From Variovorax sp. Root473 (lineage in GTDB: Bacteria; Pseudomonadota; Gammaproteobacteria; Burkholderiales; Burkholderiaceae_C), in NCBI RefSeq assembly GCF_001426505.1, contig NZ_LMEV01000001.1, forward strand, positions 37,486 to 101,485: a DNA stretch of 64,000 nt, given 5' to 3'. The notes under the pieces are model-generated. The model had not been told where the DNA came from and did no database searches. It worked only from the letters and a program-made list of their open reading frames with translations. The translations under genes and the position numbers were made by a program. Position 1 is the stretch's first letter; the number at the start of each line of letters is the position of its first letter. Below, piece after piece: positions 7,998-18,690 of the stretch.

Positions 7998-9113
7998 ATG
8001 CTGACTCCCCAGGACGACCTGATCGGCCACCAGACCCCCGGCACCTTTGCACAAGCCGGCAACGGGGACGCTCGTTTCACCGAGCGCTACTGGTACACCG
8101 CGCACCCCATCGACGGCACCCCACTGCTGCTGGACGTGGGTTTTGGCTACTACCCGAACCGCGGCGTCATGGACGCCTTTGCAGGTGTCACGGTGGGACG
8201 CACCCAACACAACTTCCGCGCGTCGCGCCAATTGGGTGCGAACCCGCTGGACCTGGAAGTGGGTCCCCTTCGGCTGGACGTCGTGCAGGGTCACCAACTG
8301 CACCGACTCACGCTGCGCGACAACGCTTCAGGCATCGCCTTCGAGCTGGAATTCCAGGCTGCCTTCCCCGCCGCCCAGGAAAAGCAGAGCCGACGCGAAC
8401 GCGATGGCGACGTCGAAGAAGACCTGGCGCGCGTGGCGCAGTTCGGCCGCTGGCGCGGCTGGCTCCGCGTGGGCGGGAAGCGCCACGAGCTCACACCGGC
8501 CACCTGGTGGGGTCAGCGTGACCGCTCCTGGGGCATCCGCTCGGAGATGCGCACCGATTGGGCCTCGCCTCCCATGCAGACGCACAAGAAGTTCTTCTGG
8601 ACGTGGTCAATGCTGCAGACGCCGACCTTGGGCGTGTCGATGTTCCTGAAAGAGCGCGAGCCCGGCAAGCCCTACTACCTGTCAGGCGCCGAGTACCAGC
8701 GCCAGGCTGATGGCAGCGTGCGCCACCGCGAACTCACGGGCGCCGAGCACGACCTGCAATGGGCCGACGACCCGCTGGGCCAAACTATCACGGGCGGTGA
8801 GCTGCGTCTGTCTTTCGATCAGGGCTCACCCCGAATCCTCCGGCTGGAAGCGCTGCCTGCGCGGTATTACCTGAAAGGCGGCCTCTACGGTGGCTGGGAC
8901 GGTTGGAATCACGGCGACGACAAAGGCGCCTACGCCGAAAGCCACGATGTCTGGAACCTGGACGATGCACTCACGCGTGAACGCGCGCGCACCCTGGGCG
9001 ATCACGTGCTTCGTGTGCACACCGACGGCGAGTCCGGCATCGGCATCAGTGAATACGGTGTGGCCGCGGGGTACCCGCGCTACCCACTGCCGCAGAAGCA
9101 CCCGGCGCTGTAA
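7998..9113 (+). CDS. CrtC/AttH-like lipocalin-fold protein (DUF7064-like)
   Basis: A 371-residue soluble protein with no signal peptide. It is rich in beta-strand stretches and contains a WWGQRDRSWGIR motif near residue 172. This DxSWG-type signature is shared by hydroxyneurosporene-synthase (CrtC)-like and AttH-like proteins and by the protein at 57756-58805 (GYRDKSWGPRHW). CrtC adds water to an isolated double bond in carotenoids, so hydration of, or binding to, a hydrophobic acyl chain is conceivable. Function is otherwise unknown. It follows the kinase pair by four bases and is followed by an acyl-CoA ligase. A homologue also sits beside the second kinase in the right module. Confidence 0.65.
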   Translation: MLTPQDDLIGHQTPGTFAQAGNGDARFTERYWYTAHPIDGTPLLLDVGFGYYPNRGVMDAFAGVTVGRTQHNFRASRQLGANPLDLEVGPLRLDVVQGHQLHRLTLRDNASGIAFELEFQAAFPAAQEKQSRRERDGDVEEDLARVAQFGRWRGWLRVGGKRHELTPATWWGQRDRSWGIRSEMRTDWASPPMQTHKKFFWTWSMLQTPTLGVSMFLKEREPGKPYYLSGAEYQRQADGSVRHRELTGAEHDLQWADDPLGQTITGGELRLSFDQGSPRILRLEALPARYYLKGGLYGGWDGWNHGDDKGAYAESHDVWNLDDALTRERARTLGDHVLRVHTDGESGIGISEYGVAAGYPRYPLPQKHPAL

Positions 9114-9137
9114 GCCTGCGCGCAGGAGAGCCGCCCC

Positions 9138-10691
9138 ATGCAACTGACCCAAGCCCTTTCTCGCGCTGTGCAGACGCGCGCCCGGCATACCGCCACCATC
9201 TACCAGGACCGCAAGCGAAGCTGGAGCGAAGTGGGCGCGCGCGTGCCGCGCTTGGCCGCCGGTCTCTGTCAGCTCGGCTTGAAGCCCGGTGATCGCCTGG
9301 CGGTGCTGGCCTTCAACAGCGACAACTACATCGAGCTGTTCTTCGCCGCGGCGTGGGCCAACCTGGTGATCGTGCCTCTGAACACGCGCTGGGCTGTTCC
9401 TGAGAACGTCTACAGCCTGAACGACGCGGGCTGTCATGGGCTGATAGTGGACGACGGCTTTGCGGACCAGGTCCCGGCGCTCCTCAAGGGCCATGCCATG
9501 CAGCACGTGGTGCACATGGGCGACCAGCCCACGCCCGCCGGGATGCACGCCTACGAGGGTTTGATCACCCAGTCGGAGCCCATGGCCGACGCCTGTGGCC
9601 GCGACGACCAGCTCTGCGGCATTTACTACACGGGCGGCACCACGGGGCATCCCAAGGGGGTGATGCTGTCGCACACGAACTTCATCGCGGCTTCCATCAA
9701 CTGGATCGCCACGCTGCATTTCAGCGACCAGACGACCTACATGCATTCGGCAGGTCTCTTTCACCTGGCCGGATCGTCGCCGGCCTTCGCACTGACGCTG
9801 GCCGGCGGCACACACGTATGCCTGCCCAAGTTCGACGCGCAACTGGCCTTTGAGGCGATCCAGACGCACAGGATCAACTACGTGTTGTTTGTGCCGACCA
9901 TGATCAACATGCTTTTGAACCACCCGGACTTCGACCGTTACGACTTGACCAGCGTGCGCTACTGCGAGTACGGCGCCTCGCCGATTCCAGACTCTGTGCT
10001 GGCCACGGCGATCGCGAAACTGCCGAGCTGGGAGTTCATTCAGGGCTACGGCATGACGGAGACCGCCGCACTGACGGTGAGTCTGCCCTGGCGTTACCAC
10101 TTCGACGGCGAGCACGGCCCTCACAAGCGAAAGGCCGCAGGTCGCGCCGCGTATGGGGTGGATGTGAAGATCGTGGACCCAGAGGGCAACGAGCTGCCCC
10201 GCGGAACGTCCGGTGAAATCGCGGTACGCGGACCGCAGGTGATGCTGGGCTACTGGAACAAGCCTGATGCGACGGCCGCCGCGATTCGGGACGGCTGGAT
10301 GCATACCGGCGACGGAGCCTGGATGGACGAAGACGGCTTCATCTACATCGTCGACCGCGTGAAAGACATGATCATCAGTGGCGGCGAAAACATCTACTCG
10401 CGCGAGGTCGAAAATGCCGTGCACGCACATCCGGCCGTCAAGGAGTGCGCCGTCATCGGCATCCCCGATGAAAAGTGGGGCGAGGCCGTATTGGCCGTGA
10501 TCTCCCTGAAGGACGCGCATGAGGTGACCGAGCAAGAGATCATCGAGCACTGCCGTGCCCTCATTGCCAACTACAAGTGCCCCCGCAAGGTTCAGTTTCT
10601 CGACGCGCTGCCTTTGTCGGGTGCCGGAAAAATCATGAAGAACGTGCTCCGCGAGCCGTACTGGAAGGGAAGCACACGGTCAGTCAATTGA
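9138..10691 (+). CDS. Acyl-CoA ligase (AMP-forming)
   Basis: A 517-residue member of the ANL superfamily. It has the P-loop YYTGGTTGHPKGVMLSH near residue 160, the GYGMTET adenylate motif near residue 300, the hinge TGDGAWMDEDGFIYIVDRVKDMI, and the C-terminal lysine motif SGAGKIMK near residue 500. It activates a carboxylic acid to its CoA thioester with ATP. It closely resembles the ligase at 29931-31490 (similar P-loop GGTTG.PKGVM and C-terminus SGAGKI.KN.LRE). An AGGAGA site at 9124-9129 precedes the ATG. It is the last gene of the TRAP operon, so it probably activates the imported acid. Confidence 0.92.
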   Translation: MQLTQALSRAVQTRARHTATIYQDRKRSWSEVGARVPRLAAGLCQLGLKPGDRLAVLAFNSDNYIELFFAAAWANLVIVPLNTRWAVPENVYSLNDAGCHGLIVDDGFADQVPALLKGHAMQHVVHMGDQPTPAGMHAYEGLITQSEPMADACGRDDQLCGIYYTGGTTGHPKGVMLSHTNFIAASINWIATLHFSDQTTYMHSAGLFHLAGSSPAFALTLAGGTHVCLPKFDAQLAFEAIQTHRINYVLFVPTMINMLLNHPDFDRYDLTSVRYCEYGASPIPDSVLATAIAKLPSWEFIQGYGMTETAALTVSLPWRYHFDGEHGPHKRKAAGRAAYGVDVKIVDPEGNELPRGTSGEIAVRGPQVMLGYWNKPDATAAAIRDGWMHTGDGAWMDEDGFIYIVDRVKDMIISGGENIYSREVENAVHAHPAVKECAVIGIPDEKWGEAVLAVISLKDAHEVTEQEIIEHCRALIANYKCPRKVQFLDALPLSGAGKIMKNVLREPYWKGSTRSVN

Positions 10692-10711
10692 ACGCGCCAC
10701 TCGACCGCTTT

Positions 10712-10741
10712 CCGACACCTGAGATGCACCTTCGGTGTCGG
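10712..10741. terminator. Candidate hairpin between convergent genes
   Basis: CCGACACC (10712-10719) and GGTGTCGG (10734-10741) form a perfect 8-base GC-rich stem with a 14-base loop. It lies between the convergent ligase and EamA-type genes. There is no T-run, so intrinsic termination is uncertain. Confidence 0.4.
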
Positions 10742-10760
10742 CCTCGACAAGCCATGCGCT

Positions 10761-11636
10761 TCAGGACCTCCGGCGCAGCGGATTGAAACCGGTGACCAGC
10801 AACGTTGCCGCAAGCACCAGCCGGCACCCGGGCAGCATTCCGGACGTGAAGGGCTCCGCCAGGAACAGACGGCCCCAGGCCACACCAAAAAAAGGAATCA
10901 GGAACGCAGCCGCGGTAGCGGCACTGGCGGCCACCTCGCGCATCAGTCGCAGGCTCGCCCAGTACATCAACCCCGAGGTGACCGTGCCCAGAATCACCAG
11001 CGAAAACATGCCTGACCATGTGACCTGGATGCGCGGTCCGGCAAGCACCGTTGGAATCAACAGCACCACGCTCGCCGCGACATGTGCGGCAGCGGCCACG
11101 GGCAAGGCGTCGTGGTCTCGCGTGGCACGCTTCATGAAGATCGCCCCGATGCCGTAGGTCGCCGCAGCCAGTGTGCAAGCAAGTGCGCCGAGAATCGTGG
11201 TGGTCGACACAACCACCGGCCCGAGTTGCATCAGCAAAACAACCCCGACCAGCCCGAGTGCGCAACCGATCAGGCGTCGGATTGCAAGCTTCTCATCACC
11301 CAGTGCAACCGCCCCGAGTACGCCGAATAGCGGCGCCGTGGTATTGAGCACCGAGGAGTAGCCTGCCGGCAGTACCAGCGCTGCCAACGGAAAGAGAACG
11401 TAAGGGCAAACCAGTGTCAGCAGCCCGACAAATGCCAGCGCGGGCCAAGCCGAGCGCGGTGGCCAGCGCATTCGCGTGGCATGCATGATCAAGGCGAGGA
11501 CGCCTGTCGCGAGCAGGCAGCGCAGTCCCGCCACACCCCAAGGGCCCAGCGCCGGCGTAGCGATGCGCAGCAGCACGAACGAGCCGCCCCAGGTGGCCGA
11601 GAGCAACACGAGCATAAAAAAATGGCGGGCAAGCAT
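10761..11636 (-). CDS. EamA/DMT-family membrane transporter
   Basis: A membrane protein of about 291 residues with ten predicted transmembrane helices in two EamA repeats. The first begins MLVLLSATWGGSFVLLRIATPALGPW, and the second begins near ILGALACTLAAATYGIGAIFMKR. This is the drug/metabolite transporter fold, usually exporting small metabolites; the substrate is unknown. I chose the ATG at 11634-11636 so that the protein starts at helix 1; a GTG at 11690 would add 18 residues. It points the same way as the liv operon but is separated from it by about 250 bases with no recognisable gene. It carries no operator of either type, so it may not belong to the catabolic regulon. Confidence 0.85.
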   Translation of the reverse strand: MLARHFFMLVLLSATWGGSFVLLRIATPALGPWGVAGLRCLLATGVLALIMHATRMRWPPRSAWPALAFVGLLTLVCPYVLFPLAALVLPAGYSSVLNTTAPLFGVLGAVALGDEKLAIRRLIGCALGLVGVVLLMQLGPVVVSTTTILGALACTLAAATYGIGAIFMKRATRDHDALPVAAAAHVAASVVLLIPTVLAGPRIQVTWSGMFSLVILGTVTSGLMYWASLRLMREVAASAATAAAFLIPFFGVAWGRLFLAEPFTSGMLPGCRLVLAATLLVTGFNPLRRRS

Positions 11637-11883
11637 GAACGTTGGGAGTGCGATCAGCCCGCGCCGATACAGCGGCCCCGCCTGGCCCACGCCAGCCAGT
11701 GTCGAACGTGGCGTGTCGTTTTACCCACCGGGACGGGTGGCATCGCCACGAAGTGGTCGACGGCACGTTCTTCATTGAATACTGGCGCGCGGTGAACGGT
11801 CCGATGGCATCGCACCCCTGTTTCTGAATGGCGTCTCCGTCCGAAGGCGTCAAGGCGGACGCGTGACGCGCCCGCGGGGCTCA

Positions 11884-13044
11884 TTACTGCATCAGCTTGT
11901 AGGTGGAGGTGGCCGGATCGGCTTTGAGCAGGAACAGCTTGGGTGCCGCCAGATGGTTCGTCGCCGAGAAGCTGATCGGCGTCATGGCACCCGTTTCCAG
12001 CTTGCTGACCTTGGCCAGTTCCACGTTGGTGCAGTCCCAGGTCAGCGCCTTGCCGCAGCGCTCCATCGCCGCGAACAGTGCGCGCGCCGCGGCGTAGCCG
12101 GTGAACGAGTAGCGGTTCACGCGCGTGCGCTCCTCCGCGGAAAGATGCCGGTCGAGCTTCTCCATGAAGCCCTTCGCCTCCGGCGCACTCTCCAGGTAGA
12201 CGTAGTCCACCGTGTACACGTTCTCGCCGGCCGAACCCATCATCTTGGCGCTGGCGGGCACGCGCGAAACGTAGGTCACGCCGACTGGAATCTTGTGGCC
12301 GATGCGCTCGAGCTCCTTGACCATGGTGACGTTCTCGCCAAGCACGCCACCCGCCATCAACGCTTCGGCGCCGGCCTGCTTGACCTTGAGGATTTCCGAT
12401 GAGAAGTCCGACTGGCCCTTCTTGAAGATCTGGCTGGAGACCAGCTCCAGCTTCTTCTCCTTGGCTGCGCGCTCGAACCCGTCGCGCACGTTCTCGCCGT
12501 AGTCGTCGTCCTGCGAGATCAGCGCCCATTTCTTGCCGGGGTAACGCTCCGCCATCTGGACCACCAGGCCGTAGACCGCTTCGCGCATGTCGTAGCCCAC
12601 CGCGAACACGTTCTTGATGGTCGGCTTGTAGAGCCCTTCATAGGTGGTGATGGGCGCCATGGCAGGGACGCCGGCCTGCTTGAAGAGCGACATCGCGGCC
12701 TGCGCCTGGGCCGTGCCCGAGATCGAGGTGAATGCGAAGACCTTGTCGCTGTTGAGCAGCTTGCGAACGCCCTGGATCGTGCGCGAAGGCACGTAGCCGT
12801 CGTCCTCGGAGACCAGGCGCAGCTTGCGGCCGTGGATGCCGCCGTTGGCGTTGGCCTCGGCGACCGCGACCTTCACGCCCAGGTTGTGCGCCACGCCCAG
12901 CATGGCGGGCGGTCCGGTCAGCGGCAGGATGTCGCCGATGACGATCTCGGTGTCCGTCACGCCCTGCTGCTGCGCCGATGCGGGCACGGCGACACCGGCG
13001 GCCAGCAGGCTGGCGGCGGCAAGCCGCAAGAGTTTGTGCTTCAT
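11884..13044 (-). CDS. ABC transporter periplasmic substrate-binding protein (LivK family)
   Basis: A 386-residue exported protein. The signal peptide is MKHKLLRLAAASLLAAGVAVPASAQ, with cleavage at ASA-Q near residue 25. The mature protein starts with the family-typical TDTEIVIGDILPLTGPPAMLG, followed by the type I periplasmic fold with HGRKLRLVSEDDGYVPSRT. This family binds branched-chain amino acids but in Burkholderiales also aromatic or fatty acids. It is the last gene of the liv operon, and the ligase inside that operon suggests the ligand is a carboxylic acid rather than an amino acid. Confidence 0.92.
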   Translation of the reverse strand: MKHKLLRLAAASLLAAGVAVPASAQQQGVTDTEIVIGDILPLTGPPAMLGVAHNLGVKVAVAEANANGGIHGRKLRLVSEDDGYVPSRTIQGVRKLLNSDKVFAFTSISGTAQAQAAMSLFKQAGVPAMAPITTYEGLYKPTIKNVFAVGYDMREAVYGLVVQMAERYPGKKWALISQDDDYGENVRDGFERAAKEKKLELVSSQIFKKGQSDFSSEILKVKQAGAEALMAGGVLGENVTMVKELERIGHKIPVGVTYVSRVPASAKMMGSAGENVYTVDYVYLESAPEAKGFMEKLDRHLSAEERTRVNRYSFTGYAAARALFAAMERCGKALTWDCTNVELAKVSKLETGAMTPISFSATNHLAAPKLFLLKADPATSTYKLMQ

Positions 13045-13095
13045 GGATGTCTCCTGATGGTTGTGGCAATCAGCCGTTGGAAAATCTCAAGGGAT

Positions 13096-14142
13096 TCAGT
13101 AGCGCAGCGGCCAGAACACCCACGCGTGACGCAGGTCGTGCCACATGCCGCGCAGGCCGCGCGGATCGAAGCGCAGGAAGGCGACGATGGCCAGACCGTA
13201 AAGAATGGTCTTGATCTCGTGCGCGCTGGTCGTCATGAGCTCGGCCAGCCGGCCGCCCAGGCCGGCCATCAGCGCCGAGAAGACCTCGGGCATGCTGACG
13301 ATGAAGACGGCGCCCAGCACGGCACCGAGCACGGAGCCGATGCCGCCGACGATGATCACCGCCAGCGCCTCGATGCTTAGCAGGAAGGGATAGCCCTCCA
13401 CCGAGACGATGCTCATGTACATGCCCATCAGCGCCCCGGCCACACCGGTGAGTGCCGCGCTCACGAGAAATGCCAGCAGCTTGTAGCGCACCAGGCTGAT
13501 GCCCATGGTGCGTGCCGCGATGTCGTTGTCGCGGATCGCCACCAGCGCCCGTCCGACATAGGAGCGCCGCAGATTCAGCACCACCAGCACGGCCAGCACG
13601 CACATCGCCACGCAGAACCAGTAGAAGGCTCTGTCGCTGGACAGGTCCATGCCGAACAGGACCGGGCGCTCGACCGGGATCCCGCTGCCCGCGCCGGTGA
13701 ACTTTCCGCCTGCCAGGATGCCGGCGCTCACGATGTGCGCGAACGCCAGCGTCGTGATGGCAAGGTAGAGCCCATGCAGCCGCAGCGACGGGATGCCCAC
13801 GATCAGCCCGAAGGCTGCAGGAACGATGCCCGACATCACGAGTGCGAGTTCGGGTGGCAGGCCCAGCCGCGCGACGCTGATCGCATAGGCGTATCCACCG
13901 AGCATGAGGAAGCCGACGTGGCCCAGCGAGATCAGCCCGGTGAACCCGGTGAGCACCATCAGGCCCAAAGCGCCCACGATCGTGAACAGGATCACCGTCA
14001 TGTGCGACAGCACATAGGTGCTCATGAAGAACGGCGCCCCGATCAGCGCGATCAGCAACAGCGCCACCCAGACTTTCACCGCGGGCGAGTCCGTCAGGAC
14101 CACCAGGTCGCTGTACTTTTGTTTGAAGAAGCCGCTGCGCAT
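13096..14142 (-). CDS. Branched-chain-type ABC transporter permease (LivM family)
   Basis: A 348-residue inner-membrane permease with about nine hydrophobic segments. Family signatures are GFTGLISLGHVGFLMLGGYAYA near residue 65 and the cytoplasmic loop GRALVAIRDNDIAARTMGI near residue 175, which docks onto the ATPase. It pairs with the LivH-type permease upstream; the LivH stop and this start share one base. It forms the transmembrane pathway together with LivH. Confidence 0.93.
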   Translation of the reverse strand: MRSGFFKQKYSDLVVLTDSPAVKVWVALLLIALIGAPFFMSTYVLSHMTVILFTIVGALGLMVLTGFTGLISLGHVGFLMLGGYAYAISVARLGLPPELALVMSGIVPAAFGLIVGIPSLRLHGLYLAITTLAFAHIVSAGILAGGKFTGAGSGIPVERPVLFGMDLSSDRAFYWFCVAMCVLAVLVVLNLRRSYVGRALVAIRDNDIAARTMGISLVRYKLLAFLVSAALTGVAGALMGMYMSIVSVEGYPFLLSIEALAVIIVGGIGSVLGAVLGAVFIVSMPEVFSALMAGLGGRLAELMTTSAHEIKTILYGLAIVAFLRFDPRGLRGMWHDLRHAWVFWPLRY

Positions 14143-15014
14143 CAGACCCTCTCAATTCTTTTTTCACCGAACAGACCGAAGGGCCGCACCATCAGGACCA
14201 CCAGGATCAGGACGAAGCCGGCGATCTCCTTGAGCGTGCTGGGCAGATAGCCGCCCACGAGGTTTTCCAGCACACCGATCACCAGGCCGCTGACGCCCGA
14301 GCCCAGGATGGCGTCGAAGCCGCCCAGCACCGTGGCGGGAAAGGCTTTCAGGCCGAGTTCGAAGATGGTGGGTGCCAGGCCATAGATGACCGCGAAGAAG
14401 GCCCCCGCGAGGCCGGCAAGGCCCGACGCCGCCGCCCATGCCACCGCCTGCACGCGCGCCGTGGACACGCCCATCAGGCGCGCGGTTTTCTCATCGGCCG
14501 CCACCGCGCGCATGGCCACGCCGAAGCGGCTGCGGCTCAGGAAGACCCAGAAGCCCGCCAGCGCCAGCAGCAGCACGGCGATCACGGCGATCTGGCTCAC
14601 GCGCATGCCGATCCCGCCCAGGTGCACGATGGTGTCCGCGCCCGCCACCGCGAACTTGTGCGGCGAGGCGCCCCAGATCAGGGTGACCAGCGAACGCAGC
14701 ATCACCGAGAGGCCCACCGTCACCAGCACGACGGACAGCACCGATTCGCCGAGCATGGGACGCATGATGAGCCGCTCGCAGATCAGCCCCAACAGCGCGC
14801 CCACCACCACCGCGACCAGCACCGTCAACACCGCGCCGGTGCCCAGCGTGACGGCGATCGACCAGGAGGCATACGCGGTGAGCATGCCCATCTCGCCCTG
14901 TGCGAAATTGACGATGCCCGTGGCCTTGTAGATCACCGCGAAGCCCATGGCGACCAGTCCGTAGATGGCACCGATCGCCAGGCCCGAGACGACCAGTTCG
15001 ATGAAATAGCTCAT
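14142..15014 (-). CDS. Branched-chain-type ABC transporter permease (LivH family)
   Basis: A 290-residue permease starting MSYFIELVVSGLAIGAIYGLVAMGF. The ATG at 15012-15014 overlaps the ligase stop as ATGA; the open frame continues far upstream but that part lies antisense-free within the ligase gene and is not coding. It has about eight membrane segments, the NFAQGEMGMLTAY motif near residue 35, and the loop FGVAMRAVAADEKTARLMGV that contacts the ATPase. It is the partner of the LivM-type permease. Confidence 0.93.
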   Translation of the reverse strand: MSYFIELVVSGLAIGAIYGLVAMGFAVIYKATGIVNFAQGEMGMLTAYASWSIAVTLGTGAVLTVLVAVVVGALLGLICERLIMRPMLGESVLSVVLVTVGLSVMLRSLVTLIWGASPHKFAVAGADTIVHLGGIGMRVSQIAVIAVLLLALAGFWVFLSRSRFGVAMRAVAADEKTARLMGVSTARVQAVAWAAASGLAGLAGAFFAVIYGLAPTIFELGLKAFPATVLGGFDAILGSGVSGLVIGVLENLVGGYLPSTLKEIAGFVLILVVLMVRPFGLFGEKRIERV

Positions 15015-16865
15015 GACGCTTGCCCGTAGATCTGTTCGAGCTCGCGCGCGAACTTCTTGTTGATGAGGCCGCGGCGGACCTTCTGTGTGGCGGTGATCTC
15101 GCCGTCGTCGTGGTCCAGCTCTTTCTCGAGGAGCACGAACCTGCGGATGTTTTCCACCCGCGCGAAACGCGAATTCACCTCGTCGACCACGCCCTGGATG
15201 AGCGCCACGACGTCGGGCAGGAGCGTCACCGACTTGAAGGTGGTGTATTGCAGGTCGCGATCGGCGGCCCACCGGCCCACGCTGTCGAAGTCGATCTGGA
15301 TCAGGCCGCCCAGGAACTTGCGGCCCTCCCCCACCACGATGGCCTCGCGGATGTACGGGCTGTCCTTCAGCGCGTTCTCGATCTCCGAGGGCGCGATGTT
15401 CTTGCCGCCGCTGGTGATGATGATGGCCTTCTTGCGGTCGACCACCGCGACCTCGTCGTCGCCCCGCAACTCCACGATGTCGCCGGAGGCGAGCCAGCCG
15501 TCGGCCTGCAGGATCTCGCTCGTGCCCTTGTCGTCGAACAGGTAGCCCTTGAAGACGCCGGGCGAACGCAGGAAGACCTCGCCATCCTCGCCGAGCTTCC
15601 ATTCCGTGCCCGGCATGGCAGGCCCGCAACTGGCATTCAGGAAGGGGCGTCCTGGCACCTGCACGAAGCCCAGTCCGCACGACTCGGTGAGTCCGTAGCC
15701 CTGGCCCACCGGCACGCCGATGATGTCGAAGAAGCGCAGGGTCTCGGGCGACACCGACGCGCCGCCGCACATGCGGGTATGGGTGCGGTTCAGCCCCATG
15801 TGACGCTGCATGTTGCGAAACAGCGCGGCGTACCAGAAGCCGAACTCCAGCCGATCGCCCAGTGCCGTGAGACGGCCCTTGACCGCGCGGCGATCGGACA
15901 GCACCCGCCCGCGCTTCATGCCCACGCGGTAGACCCAGCGGGACAGGCGACTGGCATCCTGCATCTTGAATTCGAAGCCCTGCTGCAGCTTCTCCCAGAT
16001 GCGCGGCACGCCGAGGAAGAAGGTCGGCGCGATCTCGCGGATGTTGGTGGCCACCGTGTCAACCGACTCGGCAAAGTTCACGCAACCGCCCGAGACCAGG
16101 TGCTGCACCGTGGAGTAGGCGCGCTCCGCCACGTGGCACAAGGGCAGGTAGCACACCGACTCGAACGGCTGGTCGTGCATCTGCCGCGCGGCGCGGTAGG
16201 CATAGGTGCCGTAGATGAAGTTGCGGTGCGTGAGCATCGCCCCCTTGGGTGGCCCCGTGGTCCCGGAGGTGTAGACAAGGATGTTGACGTCGTCCGGCAC
16301 CAGGCTTTCGATGCTGGCGTCGAGCCGCTTTTCCGCAGTGGCATCTTCGGCCGCGAGCTGGTCGCCCAGCGCCATCAGATGCGCGAAGCTGTGCGGCCGG
16401 CCAGACTCGTAGCGGCGCAGGCCCTTCATGTCGATGCAAAAGAGATGCTGCAGATGCGGCAGGCCGGCTTCGCTGGCCATCGCGTCGAGCACCTTGTCGG
16501 TCTGCTCCTGGTCGCCGGTGATCGCCACCTTCGCCTGACAGTGGCCTGCGATGTAGAGCACCTCGGCCCAGGGATTGGTGGGATAGATGCCCACCACCTG
16601 CACGCCGATCATCTGGGCGCCCAGGTCGGCATAGAACCACTCCGGGAGCCCTTCGGCCGCGATGATGATGCGGTCGCCGCGCTGCAGGCCGAGCTTCATC
16701 AGGCCCAGTGCGGTGCGGCGTGCGTCGCGGTAATAGTCGGCCCAGGTGCGCGTGCGCCAGATGCCGTTGACCTTCTCGCGCAGCGCCACCTGATGTCCGC
16801 GCTCCCGGGCGCGGGCGCGCAACAAGGTCGGCAGCGTGCCTTCGCCGCGAATCAATTGTTCGTGC

Positions 16866-16873
<8 letters not shown>
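15011..16873 (-). CDS. Long-chain-type acyl-CoA synthetase inside the liv operon
   Basis: A 620-residue AMP-forming ligase of the long-chain type (longer than the roughly 520-residue ligases elsewhere in the window). It has the P-loop VYTSGTTGPPKGAMLTH near residue 205, the GQGYGLTES motif near residue 395, and the C-terminal TATQKVRRGLINKKF. It overlaps livG by eight bases and livH by four, so it is an integral part of the transporter operon. Vectorial acylation, in which the imported acid is trapped as its CoA thioester, is a reasonable inference. Such liv-ligase operons are common in Burkholderiales. Confidence 0.93.
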
Positions 16874-17653
<780 letters not shown>

Positions 17654-17657
<4 letters not shown>

Positions 17658-18484
17658 GACAGCCACCTCTTGCGGCGCTTGTAGTGCTTGACGTCTTTCA
17701 TGCTGGTGCGCCCGGGCTGCGAGCTCAGGCCAAGGTAGAACTCGCGCACGTCGGCGTTGCGGCGCAGTTGCTCGCTGGTGCCGTCCAGCACGACGCGGCC
17801 GTTCTCCATGATGTAGGCGTAGTCGGCAATGGCCAGGGCCCGGTTGGCGTTCTGCTCGACCAGCAGGATCGTCAAGCCGGTGGTGTCACGCAGCTTCTGG
17901 ATGCTCTGGAAGATCTCGCTGACGATCAGCGGCGCCAGGCCCAGCGAAGGCTCGTCGAGCGCCAGCACGCGCGGCCGGCTCATGAGCGCACGCCCGATGG
18001 CCACCATCTGCTGTTCACCCCCGGAGAGGTAGCCCGCGACCGTGCCGCGCATATCGGCCAGCCGCGGGAACAGCGCAAACACTTCCTCGCGCCCACGCGC
18101 CAGGCTGACAGCAGACTGCAGGTGCGCCCCCGCGATCAGGTTCTCTTCCACCGTCAACGTGGCGAACAGGCGGCGCCCCTCCGGCACCTGAACCATGCCC
18201 TGGCGCACGATGGCGGGCGCCAGCGCCTTTTCGATGGGCTGGCCGTTCAGCAGGATCGAGCCCTTCTCGATCTCGCCGTCTTCGGCATCCAGCACGCCCG
18301 ACACGGCCTTGAGGACCGTGGACTTGCCCGCGCCGTTGGACCCCAGCAGGGCCACGATCTGGCCGGGCCGGACTTCCAGCGACACGTCACGCACGGCTTC
18401 GATGGCGCCGCCGTAGACCACCTGGATGTTGTGGATCGCGAGCGCGGGCTTCGGCGGGTCGCTGGAGGGTTGAGTGATGACCAT
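17654..18484 (-). CDS. ABC transporter ATP-binding protein (LivF family)
   Basis: A 276-residue ATPase subunit and first gene of the operon. It has Walker A GSNGAGKST near residue 48, signature YLSGGEQQM, Walker B VLALDEPS and the switch His/Gln region ILLVEQNANRAL. The C-terminus carries about 25 extra basic residues (MKDVKHYKRRKRWLS) beyond the usual LivF end, a feature also seen in other liv operons that contain a ligase. The start at 18484 lies about 55 bases downstream of a promoter with an embedded type-A operator. Confidence 0.94.
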
Positions 18485-18538
18485 ACGTCGAGAAATTGGA
18501 GGCCGTCGTCGGTGGCCCGGTGAAAGGGAACTTGCTCT

Positions 18539-18566
18539 TTTATAGACCGTCTCGTCGGTCTGACAA
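18539..18566 (-). promoter_or_regulatory. Promoter with embedded operator A3, upstream of the liv operon
   Basis: Read leftward, TTGTCA (18561-18566) and TATAAA (18539-18544) are spaced by 16 bases. The palindrome tagaccg-N6-cggtctg occupies 18543-18562 and differs from the consensus at one arm base. It fills the spacer and should block polymerase when bound. The rest of the 206-base gap up to 18690 holds a 7-base hairpin (18607-18613 with 18625-18631) and a C-rich/G-rich inverted repeat near 18649-18678, possible ends of the upstream transcript. Confidence 0.8.
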
Positions 18567-18690
18567 TGCGCGAATTATGAGAGGCTTGTACGACTGCGCC
18601 GCTGGGGAATACCCTCGAAGGAGCGGTATTCGCACGAACCGGAATGCAGCCCCCCGGCTCAGCCCTTCACGCGGGGGCGCGAGCCACTGA

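Noticed and set aside
11701..11745. A short inverted repeat (CCCACC/GGGTGG) upstream of the EamA-type gene
   Set aside because: It has neither a T-run nor similarity to the two operator types; likely chance in GC-rich sequence.
14142..15770. A 542-residue reading of LivH with a long N-terminal extension
   Set aside because: The extra part lies inside the ligase gene in another frame; the ATG at 15014 gives a normal LivH start.
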